Both the position numbers and the translations under genes were made by a program. From a bacterium (GTDB taxonomy: Bacteria > Desulfobacterota > Deferrisomatia > Deferrisomatales > BM512): 64,000 nucleotides of DNA. Below, one piece after another: positions 16,841 through 26,241 of the stretch; within the stretch, counting starts at the first letter, position 1, and each line of letters begins with the position of its first letter. The stretch spans positions 1-64,000 of the forward strand of contig SCTA01000013.1 of NCBI GenBank assembly GCA_004322275.1. The letters run 5' to 3'. The notes beneath the pieces were generated by a model. It was not told the DNA's origin, did no database searches, and worked only from the letters and a program-made list of their open reading frames with translations.

Positions 16841-17254
16841 CTAGCTCAGCGACTGGAATTTGCGCAGGCCGGCGATCATGGCGATCTGCGGAGCCCGGGC
16901 TTTGTATTCTTCGTCGAGTTTGTTTATGTTCAGCTTGTTCTCGCCCCGGCGGAGGTGAACGGTGCGCACCGCCTCCATTATCTTCGCGAGGTCTACCCCC
17001 TTCGGGCAGACGGTCATGCACTGGAGGCAGGAGGCGCAGACCCAGGGGGTGTTGGACTCAAGAATCTTCTCGTACATGCCGAGCTGGAGGTAGCGGATGA
17101 CCTGGTTGGGGAGCATGTCCATCTCGGGCGCGGCGGGACAGGCGGCGGAGCACTTGCCGCACTGGTAGCACTTGTAGACGCTGTCGGCGGCTATGGTCTC
17201 TATGTCGCGAATCTCTTCGCATCTGATCTTGGAAGGGTCTAGCTTCAAGAGCAT
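16841..17254 (-). CDS. hdrC: Heterodisulfide-reductase-like subunit C (first unit)
   Basis: A 137-residue protein with two [4Fe-4S] motifs, CYQCGKCSAACPAAPEMD near 29-46 and CASCLQCMTVCPKGVDL around 77-93. First gene of the hdrC-B-A'-A unit, 9 bp after the fumarase beta stop on the same strand, so it is probably cotranscribed with the TCA genes. The function is electron relay between HdrA and HdrB by family analogy. Confidence 0.93.
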   Translation of the reverse strand: MLLKLDPSKIRCEEIRDIETIAADSVYKCYQCGKCSAACPAAPEMDMLPNQVIRYLQLGMYEKILESNTPWVCASCLQCMTVCPKGVDLAKIMEAVRTVHLRRGENKLNINKLDEEYKARAPQIAMIAGLRKFQSLS

Positions 17255-17263
17255 TGAATTCTC

Positions 17264-17827
17264 CTAATCCTTTTCTTCGTACTGCGCCCGTCCGCGCTGA
17301 TAGAGATCGTCCCCGTACCTGTCTATAATAACCACTAAAGGAAAGTCTTTCACGACGAGGCGGCGGATGGCCTCCGGGCCGAGGTCCTCGTAGGCGACGA
17401 TTTCGGATTCCTTCACGCACCCGGCTATGAGGGCCCCCGCCCCGCCGGTGGCTCCGAAGTACACCGCGCCGTGGGTCTTCATCGCGTCCACGACTTCAGG
17501 AGAGCGCTTTCCCTTGCCTATCATCCCGCGAAGTCCCTTTTCAATCAGGTAGGGGCTGTAGGGGTCCATCCGGTAGCTGGTGGTGGGGCCGCAGGAGCCG
17601 ATGACCTTGCCGGGGGGCGGAGGCGTCGGCCCTACGAAATAAATTACCTGCCCCGCCGGGTCGAAGGGGAGGGTTTCCCCCTTTTTAATCAGCTCGACCA
17701 GCCTCGCGTGGGCTGCGTCGCGGGCGGTGTAGAGGACTCCGCTGAGGAGCACCTGATCGCCGCTACGAAGCGAATCCACGTCGGCGGCGGAAAGGGGCGT
17801 GCTGAGGCGTCTTGGCTCGGAACTCAT
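17264..17827 (-). CDS. Fumarate hydratase class I, beta (C-terminal) subunit
   Basis: Works with the upstream alpha subunit in the reversible hydration of fumarate to malate. From the ATG at 17825-17827 (AGGAGG seven bases upstream) the protein has 187 residues. The family pattern is seen in PADxxSLRSGDQVLLSG-like sequence near the start, GPTPPPPGKVIGSCGPTTS, and GKGKRSPEVVDAMKTHGAVYF. A longer frame to 17875 overlaps the alpha gene and is rejected. It is followed directly by the first hdrC. Confidence 0.93.
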   Translation of the reverse strand: MSSEPRRLSTPLSAADVDSLRSGDQVLLSGVLYTARDAAHARLVELIKKGETLPFDPAGQVIYFVGPTPPPPGKVIGSCGPTTSYRMDPYSPYLIEKGLRGMIGKGKRSPEVVDAMKTHGAVYFGATGGAGALIAGCVKESEIVAYEDLGPEAIRRLVVKDFPLVVIIDRYGDDLYQRGRAQYEEKD

Positions 17828-17838
17828 CGGCTCGCCTC

Positions 17839-18681
17839 CTATATTTCCGCGTGAAGGTGCCGCGAGGAGTGGCACTGGATGTTTACGGCAACGGGGAGGC
17901 TGGCTATGTGGCAGGGGTAGTATTCTACGTGCACGTCGAGGCTGGTGGTGGAGCCGCCGAGCCCCATCGGGCCGATGCCGAGGCGGTTGATGTCGTAGAG
18001 GAGGTCCTCTTCGAGCTTCGCGTAGAAGGGGTCGGGGTGGCGCTCGCCGAGGGGACGGAGGAGCGCCTTTTTGGAGAGAAGCGCCGCCACCTCGAAGGTG
18101 CCGCCGATGCCTACGCCCACTATCGTGGGCGGACAGGGGTTGGGACCGGCCTTGTCCACCCGCTCTATGACGAACTTCTTCACCCCTTCTACGCCGTCGG
18201 CGGGGCGGAGCATGGCTATGCCGCTCATGTTCTCGCTTCCGCCGCCCTTGGCGGCGAAGGTTATATTCACCCTGTCGCCGGGGACGATGCGGGTGTGGAT
18301 GACGGCTGGGGTGTTGTCGCCGGTGTTGACCCTGCGGAGAGGGTCCTTGACGATGGATTTTCTGAGGTATCCTTCGGCGTAGCCCTGCCGGACGCCCTCG
18401 TTGACCGCCTCTTCGAGGCCACCTCCAACGAGGGAGACTTCCTGCCCCAGCTCCAGAAAAATCACGGCGAAGCCGGTATCCTGGCAGAGCGGCATTCGGT
18501 CCCGCCGGGCTATTTCGGCGTTCTTCACGAACTGGTCCAGCGTGGCGCGTCCCGTCTCGCTCTTTTCGCTCTTCGAGAACCTCTCGAAAGCGTCCAGAAC
18601 GTCCTTGCCAAGCTCGACGTTGGACTCTATGGCCATATGTTTTATCGCCTCGGTTATGAGGCGCACTTCAACCTTCCTCAT
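17839..18681 (-). CDS. Fumarate hydratase class I, alpha (N-terminal) subunit
   Basis: A 280-residue subunit that carries the oxygen-sensitive [4Fe-4S] cluster of two-subunit class I fumarases. Visible signatures: PLCQDTGFAVIFLELG, the NTGDNTPAVIHTRIVPG block, FAAKGGGSENMS, and CPPTIVGVGIGGTFEVAA, including the cluster cysteines. The ATG at 18679-18681 is preferred over the GTG one codon earlier because the ribosome site GGGAG then has normal spacing. It lies between mdh and the beta subunit with short gaps. The tartrate dehydratase family shares this architecture, but the mdh/frd/suc neighbours favour fumarase. Confidence 0.94.
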   Translation of the reverse strand: MRKVEVRLITEAIKHMAIESNVELGKDVLDAFERFSKSEKSETGRATLDQFVKNAEIARRDRMPLCQDTGFAVIFLELGQEVSLVGGGLEEAVNEGVRQGYAEGYLRKSIVKDPLRRVNTGDNTPAVIHTRIVPGDRVNITFAAKGGGSENMSGIAMLRPADGVEGVKKFVIERVDKAGPNPCPPTIVGVGIGGTFEVAALLSKKALLRPLGERHPDPFYAKLEEDLLYDINRLGIGPMGLGGSTTSLDVHVEYYPCHIASLPVAVNIQCHSSRHLHAEI

Positions 18682-18709
18682 CACTTCTCCCTGCAGACTT
18701 AAGTCAGGT

Positions 18710-19779
<1,070 letters not shown>

Positions 19780-20319
19780 TCAGCCCCCGCTGATTTTACG
19801 TTTTGCTCGTTTGTACGCCAGCGGGAGAACGATCCGGCATACCAGCTTTTTCAGGCCCGACAGGGCATGCGCCTGGGCTGATAAACTACGGCCGCATTTG
19901 GAGCACACTTTGGCGTACCATGAGAACGGGGTGCCGCAGTCGGAGCAGGACCAGCGCTTTATTTGCGCCTCCGCCCAGCCATCGGTTCCGCCGCGTTTGA
20001 TCGCTTCGAGACTCCCGGGAGCTTCCTTTATATGAGAGAGAAGCCTACTGGCTGAACTCCATGCTTTGTAATCCTTGCAAGGATAATCGGTGCAGTCTAC
20101 GCAGTGCTCTATCCCTTTGCCCACAGAGCAGTTCCGAAGCGGGCAACCCCGGCAGGCTGTGTAAACGGTATCGGACTTGCAGCCTCCGCAGGCAAGTTCC
20201 CCCTCGGGCAGCTTCGGGCAGCAGTCTATAAACCTGTCGCTCCGGCCTGTCCGGCTGTGAACCAGAATCGAGCACGCCCCGCAGTAGATGCCGCAGTAGG
20301 AATCGCCGAAAGTCGCCAT
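19780..20319 (-). CDS. DUF3795-type cysteine-rich protein
   Basis: A 179-residue protein from the ATG at 20317-20319 (GGAAGGG ribosome site upstream). The first ~95 residues match the DUF3795 pattern: YCGIYCGACSI, a CC pair, CGGCKS, CRGCPLRNC, then HCVDCTDYPC, so it probably binds metal. The C-terminal part has a zinc-ribbon-like CSDCGTPFSWYAKVCSKC followed by a basic tail. The function is not known. It stands alone between the mdh promoter region and a repeat-filled spacer; the reading frame farther upstream lies in repeat DNA. Confidence 0.75.
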   Translation of the reverse strand: MATFGDSYCGIYCGACSILVHSRTGRSDRFIDCCPKLPEGELACGGCKSDTVYTACRGCPLRNCSVGKGIEHCVDCTDYPCKDYKAWSSASRLLSHIKEAPGSLEAIKRGGTDGWAEAQIKRWSCSDCGTPFSWYAKVCSKCGRSLSAQAHALSGLKKLVCRIVLPLAYKRAKRKISGG

Positions 20320-20332
20320 GAATTTTCCCTTC

Positions 20333-20765
20333 CATTTAGTTGCGCAGGGTTGGATTGAGCATAGCGAAAATCCAACAGAAACAATATGTTGTGTCGGATT
20401 TTCGTTCCTCAATCCGACCACCAATGAACTACCCCGCCGCAAGCAGCGGGGTATCTGGTAATTCAAAACCCTTGATTACTCGCCGCAAGCGGCGGGGAAT
20501 TGAACCCGAAGCGATTAAAAGTCGCTGGATTCCCGCCCTTCGGGCGAGAATGACGAAATTTGTTCCCCGGCGCGGTTTTCCGTTCCCGGCGAGAATCCCG
20601 CTTTCAAAATACGGCTTTGGATTTTTTCGTCAGGCAAGGTCTTTTCTTTAAAATTCGGCTTTCTATTTCGGATGAAGGGCAAGGAGTCCGCAGGGCGCGC
20701 GGTCGCAGGCAGTAGCGTGACTACGCCAAGACCCGCGCCCGAGAAACGACGCAGCCCTTCGCCGA
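20333..20765. repeat. Repeat-filled spacer, including family C copy 2
   Basis: No gene is visible in 20320-20782. It holds a GTTGGATT/AATCCAAC hairpin (20351-20375 region), paired GCCGCAAGC(A/G)GCGGGG units near 20436 and 20484, the CCCGCCCTTCGGGCG...AATGACG unit near 20527, a truncated family C head near 20610-20640, and a full family C unit at about 20650-20765 whose outer stem is GGGCGCG (20693-20699)/CGCGCCC (20734-20740) and inner hairpin 20712-20724. Confidence 0.7.
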
Positions 20766-20782
20766 AAGAGGAAGCCGTCCTC

Positions 20783-22150
20783 TCAGGGATTCAAAGTTAC
20801 GTGGTATCCTCGTCTTCCCCTCTGAATCACCATCACCACCGTCTCCCTCAGACTCGCCGACAATATCGCCTCCCGGAACGCCTCCTCATCCTCCACCGGC
20901 GTGTCGTTTATCGAGTGTATGACGTCTCCGGGCTCGAACCCCGCCTCTTCGGCGGTGCTTTTCTTCGAGACTTCGAGAATCACCATTCCCTTTTTGGTGG
21001 CCAGCCCGAAGCGGTCGACCAGCCGATCGGTGTTCTTCACCGCCTTTATCCCCAGCCAGGTTCGGGCGAGGTTTTTGGCGAACTCTTCGGGCATTTGGCG
21101 AGTATGGACCATTACCACCCGCTCGCTTCCCTTGGTCAGGACGGACAGCGCCATGTCGGATTCGGCGGTGTAGCCCGCGAGCCTTCCGGAGTAATCCCCC
21201 CTGCCCTCTATCTTCTTGCCGTCGATCGCCAGAATAACGTCGCCGCTCCGTATCCCCGCCTGCTGCGCGGGGCCATCCTCGAAGACCCTCTTCACCACCA
21301 CGCCGTAGGGAGACTTCATCTTGAAGTAGTCCGCGAGAGAATCGTCCACCTCCTGCACCTGTACCCCCAGCCACGCCCGGTGGACCTCGCCGTAATTAAT
21401 GAGGTCGGAGTAGATTCTTTTGGCCTTGTCCACGGGAATGGCGAAGCCTATCCCCTCGGCGCTCTGGTAGATGGCGGCGTTGATGCCGACGAGATCGCCC
21501 ATTATGTTGAGGAGCGGGCCGCCGGAGTTGCCGGGGTTGATGGAGGCGTCGGTCTGGATGAAATCGGTGTAGGTGCGTTTGTCGCCCCCCTGAACGGTGC
21601 GGCCGACGGCGCTTACGACACCGGTGGTGACGGTATGGGCGAGGCCGAAGGGGTTGCCGATGGCTATGACGGTCTCCCCGATCATGAGGTCGGAGCTTCT
21701 GCCGAGTTCTACCGGGCGCATCCATTTTTTTGGCTCGACGCGCAGCACGGCGAGATCGGTGGCGGAATCCGCGCCGACGAGGGTCGCCGGGGCCGACTCT
21801 CCTCCGGTGAAATTTACGGTTATCTTCGTCGCGCCGTGGATTACGTGCTCGTTGGTGAGGATGTGGCCCTTGTTGTCGATAAGGACGCCGGAGCCGAGGC
21901 TCGCCTCGCTCCTCCCTCTCTCGGCGGGGAAATCGCCGAAAAAATCCCGGAAGAATCGGTCGAAGAAGGGGTCGATTCCTGTGAAGGGCGAGCCTCCCGT
22001 CTCGATCTCGGCCGAGATGCCCACTACCGAGGGCACGGCTTTCTTGACCGCCCGCACGACCGGCGTCTCCCTCGGATTGTCCTGCGCCCAAGCGGCCAAA
22101 ACCGGCAGAAGAAGCGTCAGGGCAAAAAGCGCAAAAAATTTCCTGATCAT
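20783..22150 (-). CDS. degP: DegP/HtrA-type periplasmic serine protease
   Basis: Periplasmic protein quality-control protease. The 455-residue protein begins with a signal peptide ending near AWAQD (residue ~22). Trypsin-like domain with H102 (NEHVI), D132 (TDLAVL) and S209 (GNSGGP), then two PDZ domains at about 260-345 and 365-450. A flexible Phe/Asp-rich loop (FFDRFFRDFFGDF, 62-74) precedes the protease core, as in DegP homologues. It is divergent from nadE and has no obvious operon partner. Confidence 0.95.
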   Translation of the reverse strand: MIRKFFALFALTLLLPVLAAWAQDNPRETPVVRAVKKAVPSVVGISAEIETGGSPFTGIDPFFDRFFRDFFGDFPAERGRSEASLGSGVLIDNKGHILTNEHVIHGATKITVNFTGGESAPATLVGADSATDLAVLRVEPKKWMRPVELGRSSDLMIGETVIAIGNPFGLAHTVTTGVVSAVGRTVQGGDKRTYTDFIQTDASINPGNSGGPLLNIMGDLVGINAAIYQSAEGIGFAIPVDKAKRIYSDLINYGEVHRAWLGVQVQEVDDSLADYFKMKSPYGVVVKRVFEDGPAQQAGIRSGDVILAIDGKKIEGRGDYSGRLAGYTAESDMALSVLTKGSERVVMVHTRQMPEEFAKNLARTWLGIKAVKNTDRLVDRFGLATKKGMVILEVSKKSTAEEAGFEPGDVIHSINDTPVEDEEAFREAILSASLRETVVMVIQRGRRGYHVTLNP

Positions 22151-22290
22151 CTCAAACCACCCGTGGAAACCTTATAAACAGCGTTTACCATTGCCATTGT
22201 ACCGGCCATGCCCTAGGCTAATAGGGGTACAATTAAAAAAGGCTGACTCAACGGCTTTAGATTCTAACCACTGCAAGAGGCGGAGTCCAT

Positions 22291-24012
22291 ATGCTTAGGC
22301 TCTTTTTGCACCAGATGAACCCGACTGTGGGCGCGGTGAGCGAAAACGGCGAGCTCATCGCCGAGGGCATACGCCACGCCAAAAAGATGGGCGCCGACAT
22401 TTACGTATCGCCGGAGTGCGCTCTTTGCGGCTATCCGCCGGAAGACCTCCTCTTCACTCCCTCCTTCCTGAAGGCCAACAAAAAGGCGCTGGCCGATATC
22501 GCCGCGGGGACGAAGGGCATCATCGCGATAGTCGGCTTTCCCTACCATAACGACGACCTCTACAACGCCGCCGCCGTCTTCTGCGACGGCGAGCAGGTCG
22601 GCATAGTCAAAAAATCCATCCTCCCGAATTACGGCGTCTTCGACGAAAACCGCTATTTTCAGGAGGGGGCCAGGCCGGTAATTCTGAATATAAACGGCGC
22701 GGTCGTAGGGGTTACCATCTGCGAGGATATCTGGTACCCCTCCGGGCCCGCCCGTGAGCAGGCCCTCTGGGGAGGCGCGCACCTCATCATCAACCTTTCG
22801 GCTTCCCCCTACAACGTCGGCAAGACCGGCCTTCGCGAGAGGATGCTCTCCACAAGGGCCTCCGACAACGGCGTCTACCTCGCCTTCTGCAACATGGTCG
22901 GCGGGCAGGACGAGATAGTCTTCGACGGCCAGAGCGGCGTCTACGCCCCCGGCGGTGAGATGATCGCGAGGGGGCTTCCCTTCGAGCAGGATTTTGTGGT
23001 CGCCGACGTGAACCCCGAGACCGTGGACCTTCACCGGCTGAAAGACCCGCGCCGGAGGGTGGCCATGCGCACGGAACAAAAGAGCGAGCTGGAGGTGATT
23101 TCCCTGCCGGATTACCGGCTTACGGACAAGCCTCCCCTACCGCTGCGCGACTTTACGCCCCCCTGCGAAGAGGAGGAGATATACCGGGCGCTGGTCCTCG
23201 GCTGCAGGGACTACGCAACCAAGAACGGCTTCAAGAAGGCGCTTCTGGGTCTCTCCGGCGGTGTCGATTCCGCCCTCACCGCTTCGATTGCGGTGGACGC
23301 CCTCGGCGCGAAGAACGTCGTCGGGGTCACCATGCCTTCGCGCTACTCCAGCGAGGGGAGCAAGAGCGACAGCGAGGAGCTTGCCCGCAACCTCGGCATC
23401 GAATTCAGGACAATCCCCATCGAAAAGCCCTTTTCGGCCTTTCTCGAAAGCCTCACCCCTCATCTCGATAACGACGCCTCGGGAGTTGTCGAGGAAAACA
23501 TGCAGGCCAGAGTACGCGGCATAATCCTGATGGCGCTCTCCAACAAATACGGCTGGCTGCTCCTCTCGACGGGAAACAAGAGCGAAACCTCGGTGGGGTA
23601 CTGCACCCTCTACGGCGACATGGCGGGCGGCTTCAGCCTGCTGAAAGACGTGCCAAAAACCCTCGTCTACGCCCTCTCCTGCTGGAGAAACGGCGAGGCG
23701 GGAAAGCCGTGGATTCCCGAGGCCTCCATAGAGAAAGAGCCAAGCGCCGAGCTTCGCCCCGGCCAGCGCGACAGCGATTCGCTCCCCCCCTACGAGGTGC
23801 TCGACCCTGTACTTAAGACCCTTGTGGAGGAAGAGGGAGACCTTACCGGGACGGTGAACCTCTACGGGCAGGAGACGGTCGCTCGGGTGGCCGCGCTTTT
23901 GTACGCCAACGAGTACAAGCGAAGGCAGGCCCCGCCGGGAGTAAAGATAACGCCGAGGGCTTTCGGAAAGGACCGAAGGTTTCCGATAACAAACCGCTTC
24001 AAACGGTTTTAG
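22291..24012 (+). CDS. nadE: Glutamine-dependent NAD+ synthetase
   Basis: Final step of NAD synthesis: amidation of nicotinate adenine dinucleotide with ammonia from glutamine. The 573-residue protein combines an N-terminal nitrilase-type glutaminase domain (E42 in SPECALCGYPPED, K108 before LPNYGVFDE, C144 in TICEDIWYP) with a C-terminal ATP pyrophosphatase domain (GLSGGVDSAL) and the NKSETSVGYCTLYGDMAGG substrate loop. The ribosome site GGAG sits 5 bases before the ATG. It heads a plus-strand group with DUF2062, nth and nfo. Confidence 0.96.
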   Translation: MLRLFLHQMNPTVGAVSENGELIAEGIRHAKKMGADIYVSPECALCGYPPEDLLFTPSFLKANKKALADIAAGTKGIIAIVGFPYHNDDLYNAAAVFCDGEQVGIVKKSILPNYGVFDENRYFQEGARPVILNINGAVVGVTICEDIWYPSGPAREQALWGGAHLIINLSASPYNVGKTGLRERMLSTRASDNGVYLAFCNMVGGQDEIVFDGQSGVYAPGGEMIARGLPFEQDFVVADVNPETVDLHRLKDPRRRVAMRTEQKSELEVISLPDYRLTDKPPLPLRDFTPPCEEEEIYRALVLGCRDYATKNGFKKALLGLSGGVDSALTASIAVDALGAKNVVGVTMPSRYSSEGSKSDSEELARNLGIEFRTIPIEKPFSAFLESLTPHLDNDASGVVEENMQARVRGIILMALSNKYGWLLLSTGNKSETSVGYCTLYGDMAGGFSLLKDVPKTLVYALSCWRNGEAGKPWIPEASIEKEPSAELRPGQRDSDSLPPYEVLDPVLKTLVEEEGDLTGTVNLYGQETVARVAALLYANEYKRRQAPPGVKITPRAFGKDRRFPITNRFKRF

Positions 24013-24107
24013 GAGCCTCCCGGGACTAAAACCCTTTTTGGGGCGACTCGGACTGAAAAAAAATGGTAGTTTGAAGTGTTATTCTCACCCATCGGCGCCA
24101 AACGGGA

Positions 24108-24707
24108 ATGAACTACAAACGCATTAAACTTAAAAAAATCTATCGCTATTTCTACCTGCGTGCGGTGCGCATACGCGGCACGCCGAGGGAAATAGGGCTG
24201 GGGATGGTCATAGGGCTGGCCGTAGGCATCAGCCCCGTGCCCCTGCAGATGACCATTTCCATAATTCTGGCTTCCATATTCCGCGTCTCCAAGCTCGCGG
24301 CGGCGGCCGGGGCCTGGTTCACCAACCCTCTCACCGACATACCCATCTATTACACCACCTACGTCATCGGAGCCTTCGTAATGGGGAGGGATCTCAACCC
24401 AACCCACTGCGTTCAGGAGTGGCTGAAGGCCTCAACCTCTTTCACCGGAGTTTCCGAGTACGTCACCAGCTTTCTCGGGGTCATCTGCGCCGACATCGCC
24501 GTCCCCCTGTGGATAGGCGGTCTCATAGCGGCGGTCCCCCTCTCCATCGTCGGCTACTGGCTCACCTATCAGGGCGTCGTCGCCTTCAGGCTCAAAAAAC
24601 AGCAGGCGAAGCTGCAAAAACGCCACGAGTGGAAGTGGGACGACGAGATGGGCTGGCACCGCGCCGCGAAGAGCCCCTCGCACCCGGAGGGCGGAGCCAA
24701 TGGATGA
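24108..24707 (+). CDS. DUF2062 integral membrane protein
   Basis: A 199-residue protein with a basic N-terminus, the RGTPREIGLGMVIGLAVGIS motif characteristic of DUF2062, and about four hydrophobic segments (roughly 30-55, 60-75, 82-95, 130-155), ending in a charged, His/Trp-containing tail. The function of the family is not established. Its last eight bases overlap the start of nth (ATG at 24700), suggesting translational coupling. Confidence 0.85.
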   Translation: MNYKRIKLKKIYRYFYLRAVRIRGTPREIGLGMVIGLAVGISPVPLQMTISIILASIFRVSKLAAAAGAWFTNPLTDIPIYYTTYVIGAFVMGRDLNPTHCVQEWLKASTSFTGVSEYVTSFLGVICADIAVPLWIGGLIAAVPLSIVGYWLTYQGVVAFRLKKQQAKLQKRHEWKWDDEMGWHRAAKSPSHPEGGANG

Positions 24708-25326
24708 CAAAACGCGGATACGCGAAATAGACTCCATCCTCTCGGCCCTCTACCCCCCGACCACCGCGCTACTCTTCGACTCCCCTTTCACCCTCCTCGT
24801 CGCCGCCATACTCGCCGCGCAGTGTACCGACGAGAGGGTCAACGCCGTCACCCGCACTCTCTTCCAGCGGTTCCCCGGCCCCGAAGCCTTTGCGAAGGCC
24901 GAGCAGGAGACAATCGAAGAGGCCGTCCACTCCACGGGTTTTTACCGCCAGAAGGCGAAGACGTTAAAAGAGATGAGCAAAAAACTGGTCGAGGATTTCG
25001 GCGGGAAGGTGCCCGGCTCGGTCGGCGAGCTTATCCGCCTTCCCGGCGTGGGGCGAAAGACCGCCAACCTGGTGCTCGGAAACGCGATGGGCGTCCCCGC
25101 CCTCTTCGTCGATACCCACGTCTCGCGGCTCGCCGCGAGGATGGGGCTTACCGCCAACAAAGACCCCGACAAGATCGAGGCGGACCTCGTAAAACTCCTC
25201 CCTCAGGAGAGGTGGACCGGCTTTTCCAACGTCCTCACCCATCACGGAAGGGCTATCTGCACCGCCAGAAAGCCGAAATGCCCCGTCTGCCCCATAAACG
25301 CGCTCTGTCCCAAAATCGGAGTCTGA
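24700..25326 (+). CDS. nth: Endonuclease III (DNA glycosylase/AP lyase)
   Basis: Base-excision repair of oxidised pyrimidines. The 208-residue length is typical. Helix-hairpin-helix LPGVGRKTANLVL carries the catalytic lysine, FVDTHVSR the catalytic aspartate, and the C-terminal CTARKPKCPVCPINALC gives the C-x6-C-x2-C-x5-C [4Fe-4S] loop. It overlaps the upstream DUF2062 gene by 8 bp and is followed 2 bp later by nfo. Confidence 0.97.
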   Translation: MDDKTRIREIDSILSALYPPTTALLFDSPFTLLVAAILAAQCTDERVNAVTRTLFQRFPGPEAFAKAEQETIEEAVHSTGFYRQKAKTLKEMSKKLVEDFGGKVPGSVGELIRLPGVGRKTANLVLGNAMGVPALFVDTHVSRLAARMGLTANKDPDKIEADLVKLLPQERWTGFSNVLTHHGRAICTARKPKCPVCPINALCPKIGV

Positions 25327-25328
25327 CC

Positions 25329-26210
25329 TTGCCCCTCTTCGGAGCCCACGTTTCCATAGCGGGGGAAATAACGAACGCCTTCACGGAGTACAAAGATATC
25401 GGCGGCTCTTCCCTCCAGCTTTTCACCAAAAACCAGCGACGCTGGGATGCCCCTCCCCTGACGTCGGAGGAAACCGCGAGGTTCCGCGAACTCTGGGAGG
25501 AGTGCGGCAGCCCTCCGATGGCCTCGCACGGTTCCTATCTACTCAACTTCGCCTCCGGCGACCCGGAAATACTCCGCAAAACCCTCGAAAACTCCTCCGA
25601 CGACCTGACGCGCTGCGAAGAACTCGGCATCCATTACCTCGTGGTCCATCCGGGGAGCCACGGCAGCGACGGAATCGCGACGGGGATACGAAGAATCGCC
25701 CAAAACGTCGCCCGCGCAATTGAAATGGCTAAGAGCGAAAGGGTGACGGTGCTCCTCGAAACCACCTCCGGCGCGGGAAACTCAGTCGGCGGCGAGTTTT
25801 CCCACCTTCGCGACATAATCTCCGCTTCGCCCATACCCGAAAGGCTCGGCGTCTGCGTGGACACCTGTCACATCTTCGCCGCCGGCTACGAACTTCGCGA
25901 ACCGGAGAGCTACCGGAAAACTATGGAAGAGCTTGAGAGCGTAATCGGTCTCGGGCGGGTGAAGATGTTCCACGTCAACGACTCGCTGGGCGCTCTCGGC
26001 TCGCACAGAGACCGCCACGAGCACGTCGGCAAGGGGGAAATCGGCCTTGCGGGCTTTAAAAACCTCGTCAACGACCCGCGCTTTTCCTCCCACCCGATGA
26101 TCGTGGAAACCCCGCCGGGAAAAGACAATATATGGGACAAGAGGAATTTAAAGGTCCTGAGGAAACTGGCGGGGGAGAAGAGCCGGAGGACGGGCACAGC
26201 GAAGCGGTAA
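25329..26210 (+). CDS. nfo: Endonuclease IV (AP endonuclease)
   Basis: Cleaves the phosphodiester 5' of abasic sites, the next step after a glycosylase such as Nth. The TTG at 25329 is the likely start, just past the nth stop with CGGAG seven bases upstream, giving 293 residues; the frame open before it is the shadow of nth. TIM-barrel metal ligands are visible in FGAHVSIAGE, the VVHPGSH and LLETTSGAGN segments, CVDTCHIFAAG, FHVNDS and RHEHVGKGEIG. Close coupling to nth makes a compact base-excision pair. Confidence 0.95.
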   Translation: MPLFGAHVSIAGEITNAFTEYKDIGGSSLQLFTKNQRRWDAPPLTSEETARFRELWEECGSPPMASHGSYLLNFASGDPEILRKTLENSSDDLTRCEELGIHYLVVHPGSHGSDGIATGIRRIAQNVARAIEMAKSERVTVLLETTSGAGNSVGGEFSHLRDIISASPIPERLGVCVDTCHIFAAGYELREPESYRKTMEELESVIGLGRVKMFHVNDSLGALGSHRDRHEHVGKGEIGLAGFKNLVNDPRFSSHPMIVETPPGKDNIWDKRNLKVLRKLAGEKSRRTGTAKR

Positions 26211-26241
26211 CGCGCCTGAGGACAAAATACTTTAAAAAGAC

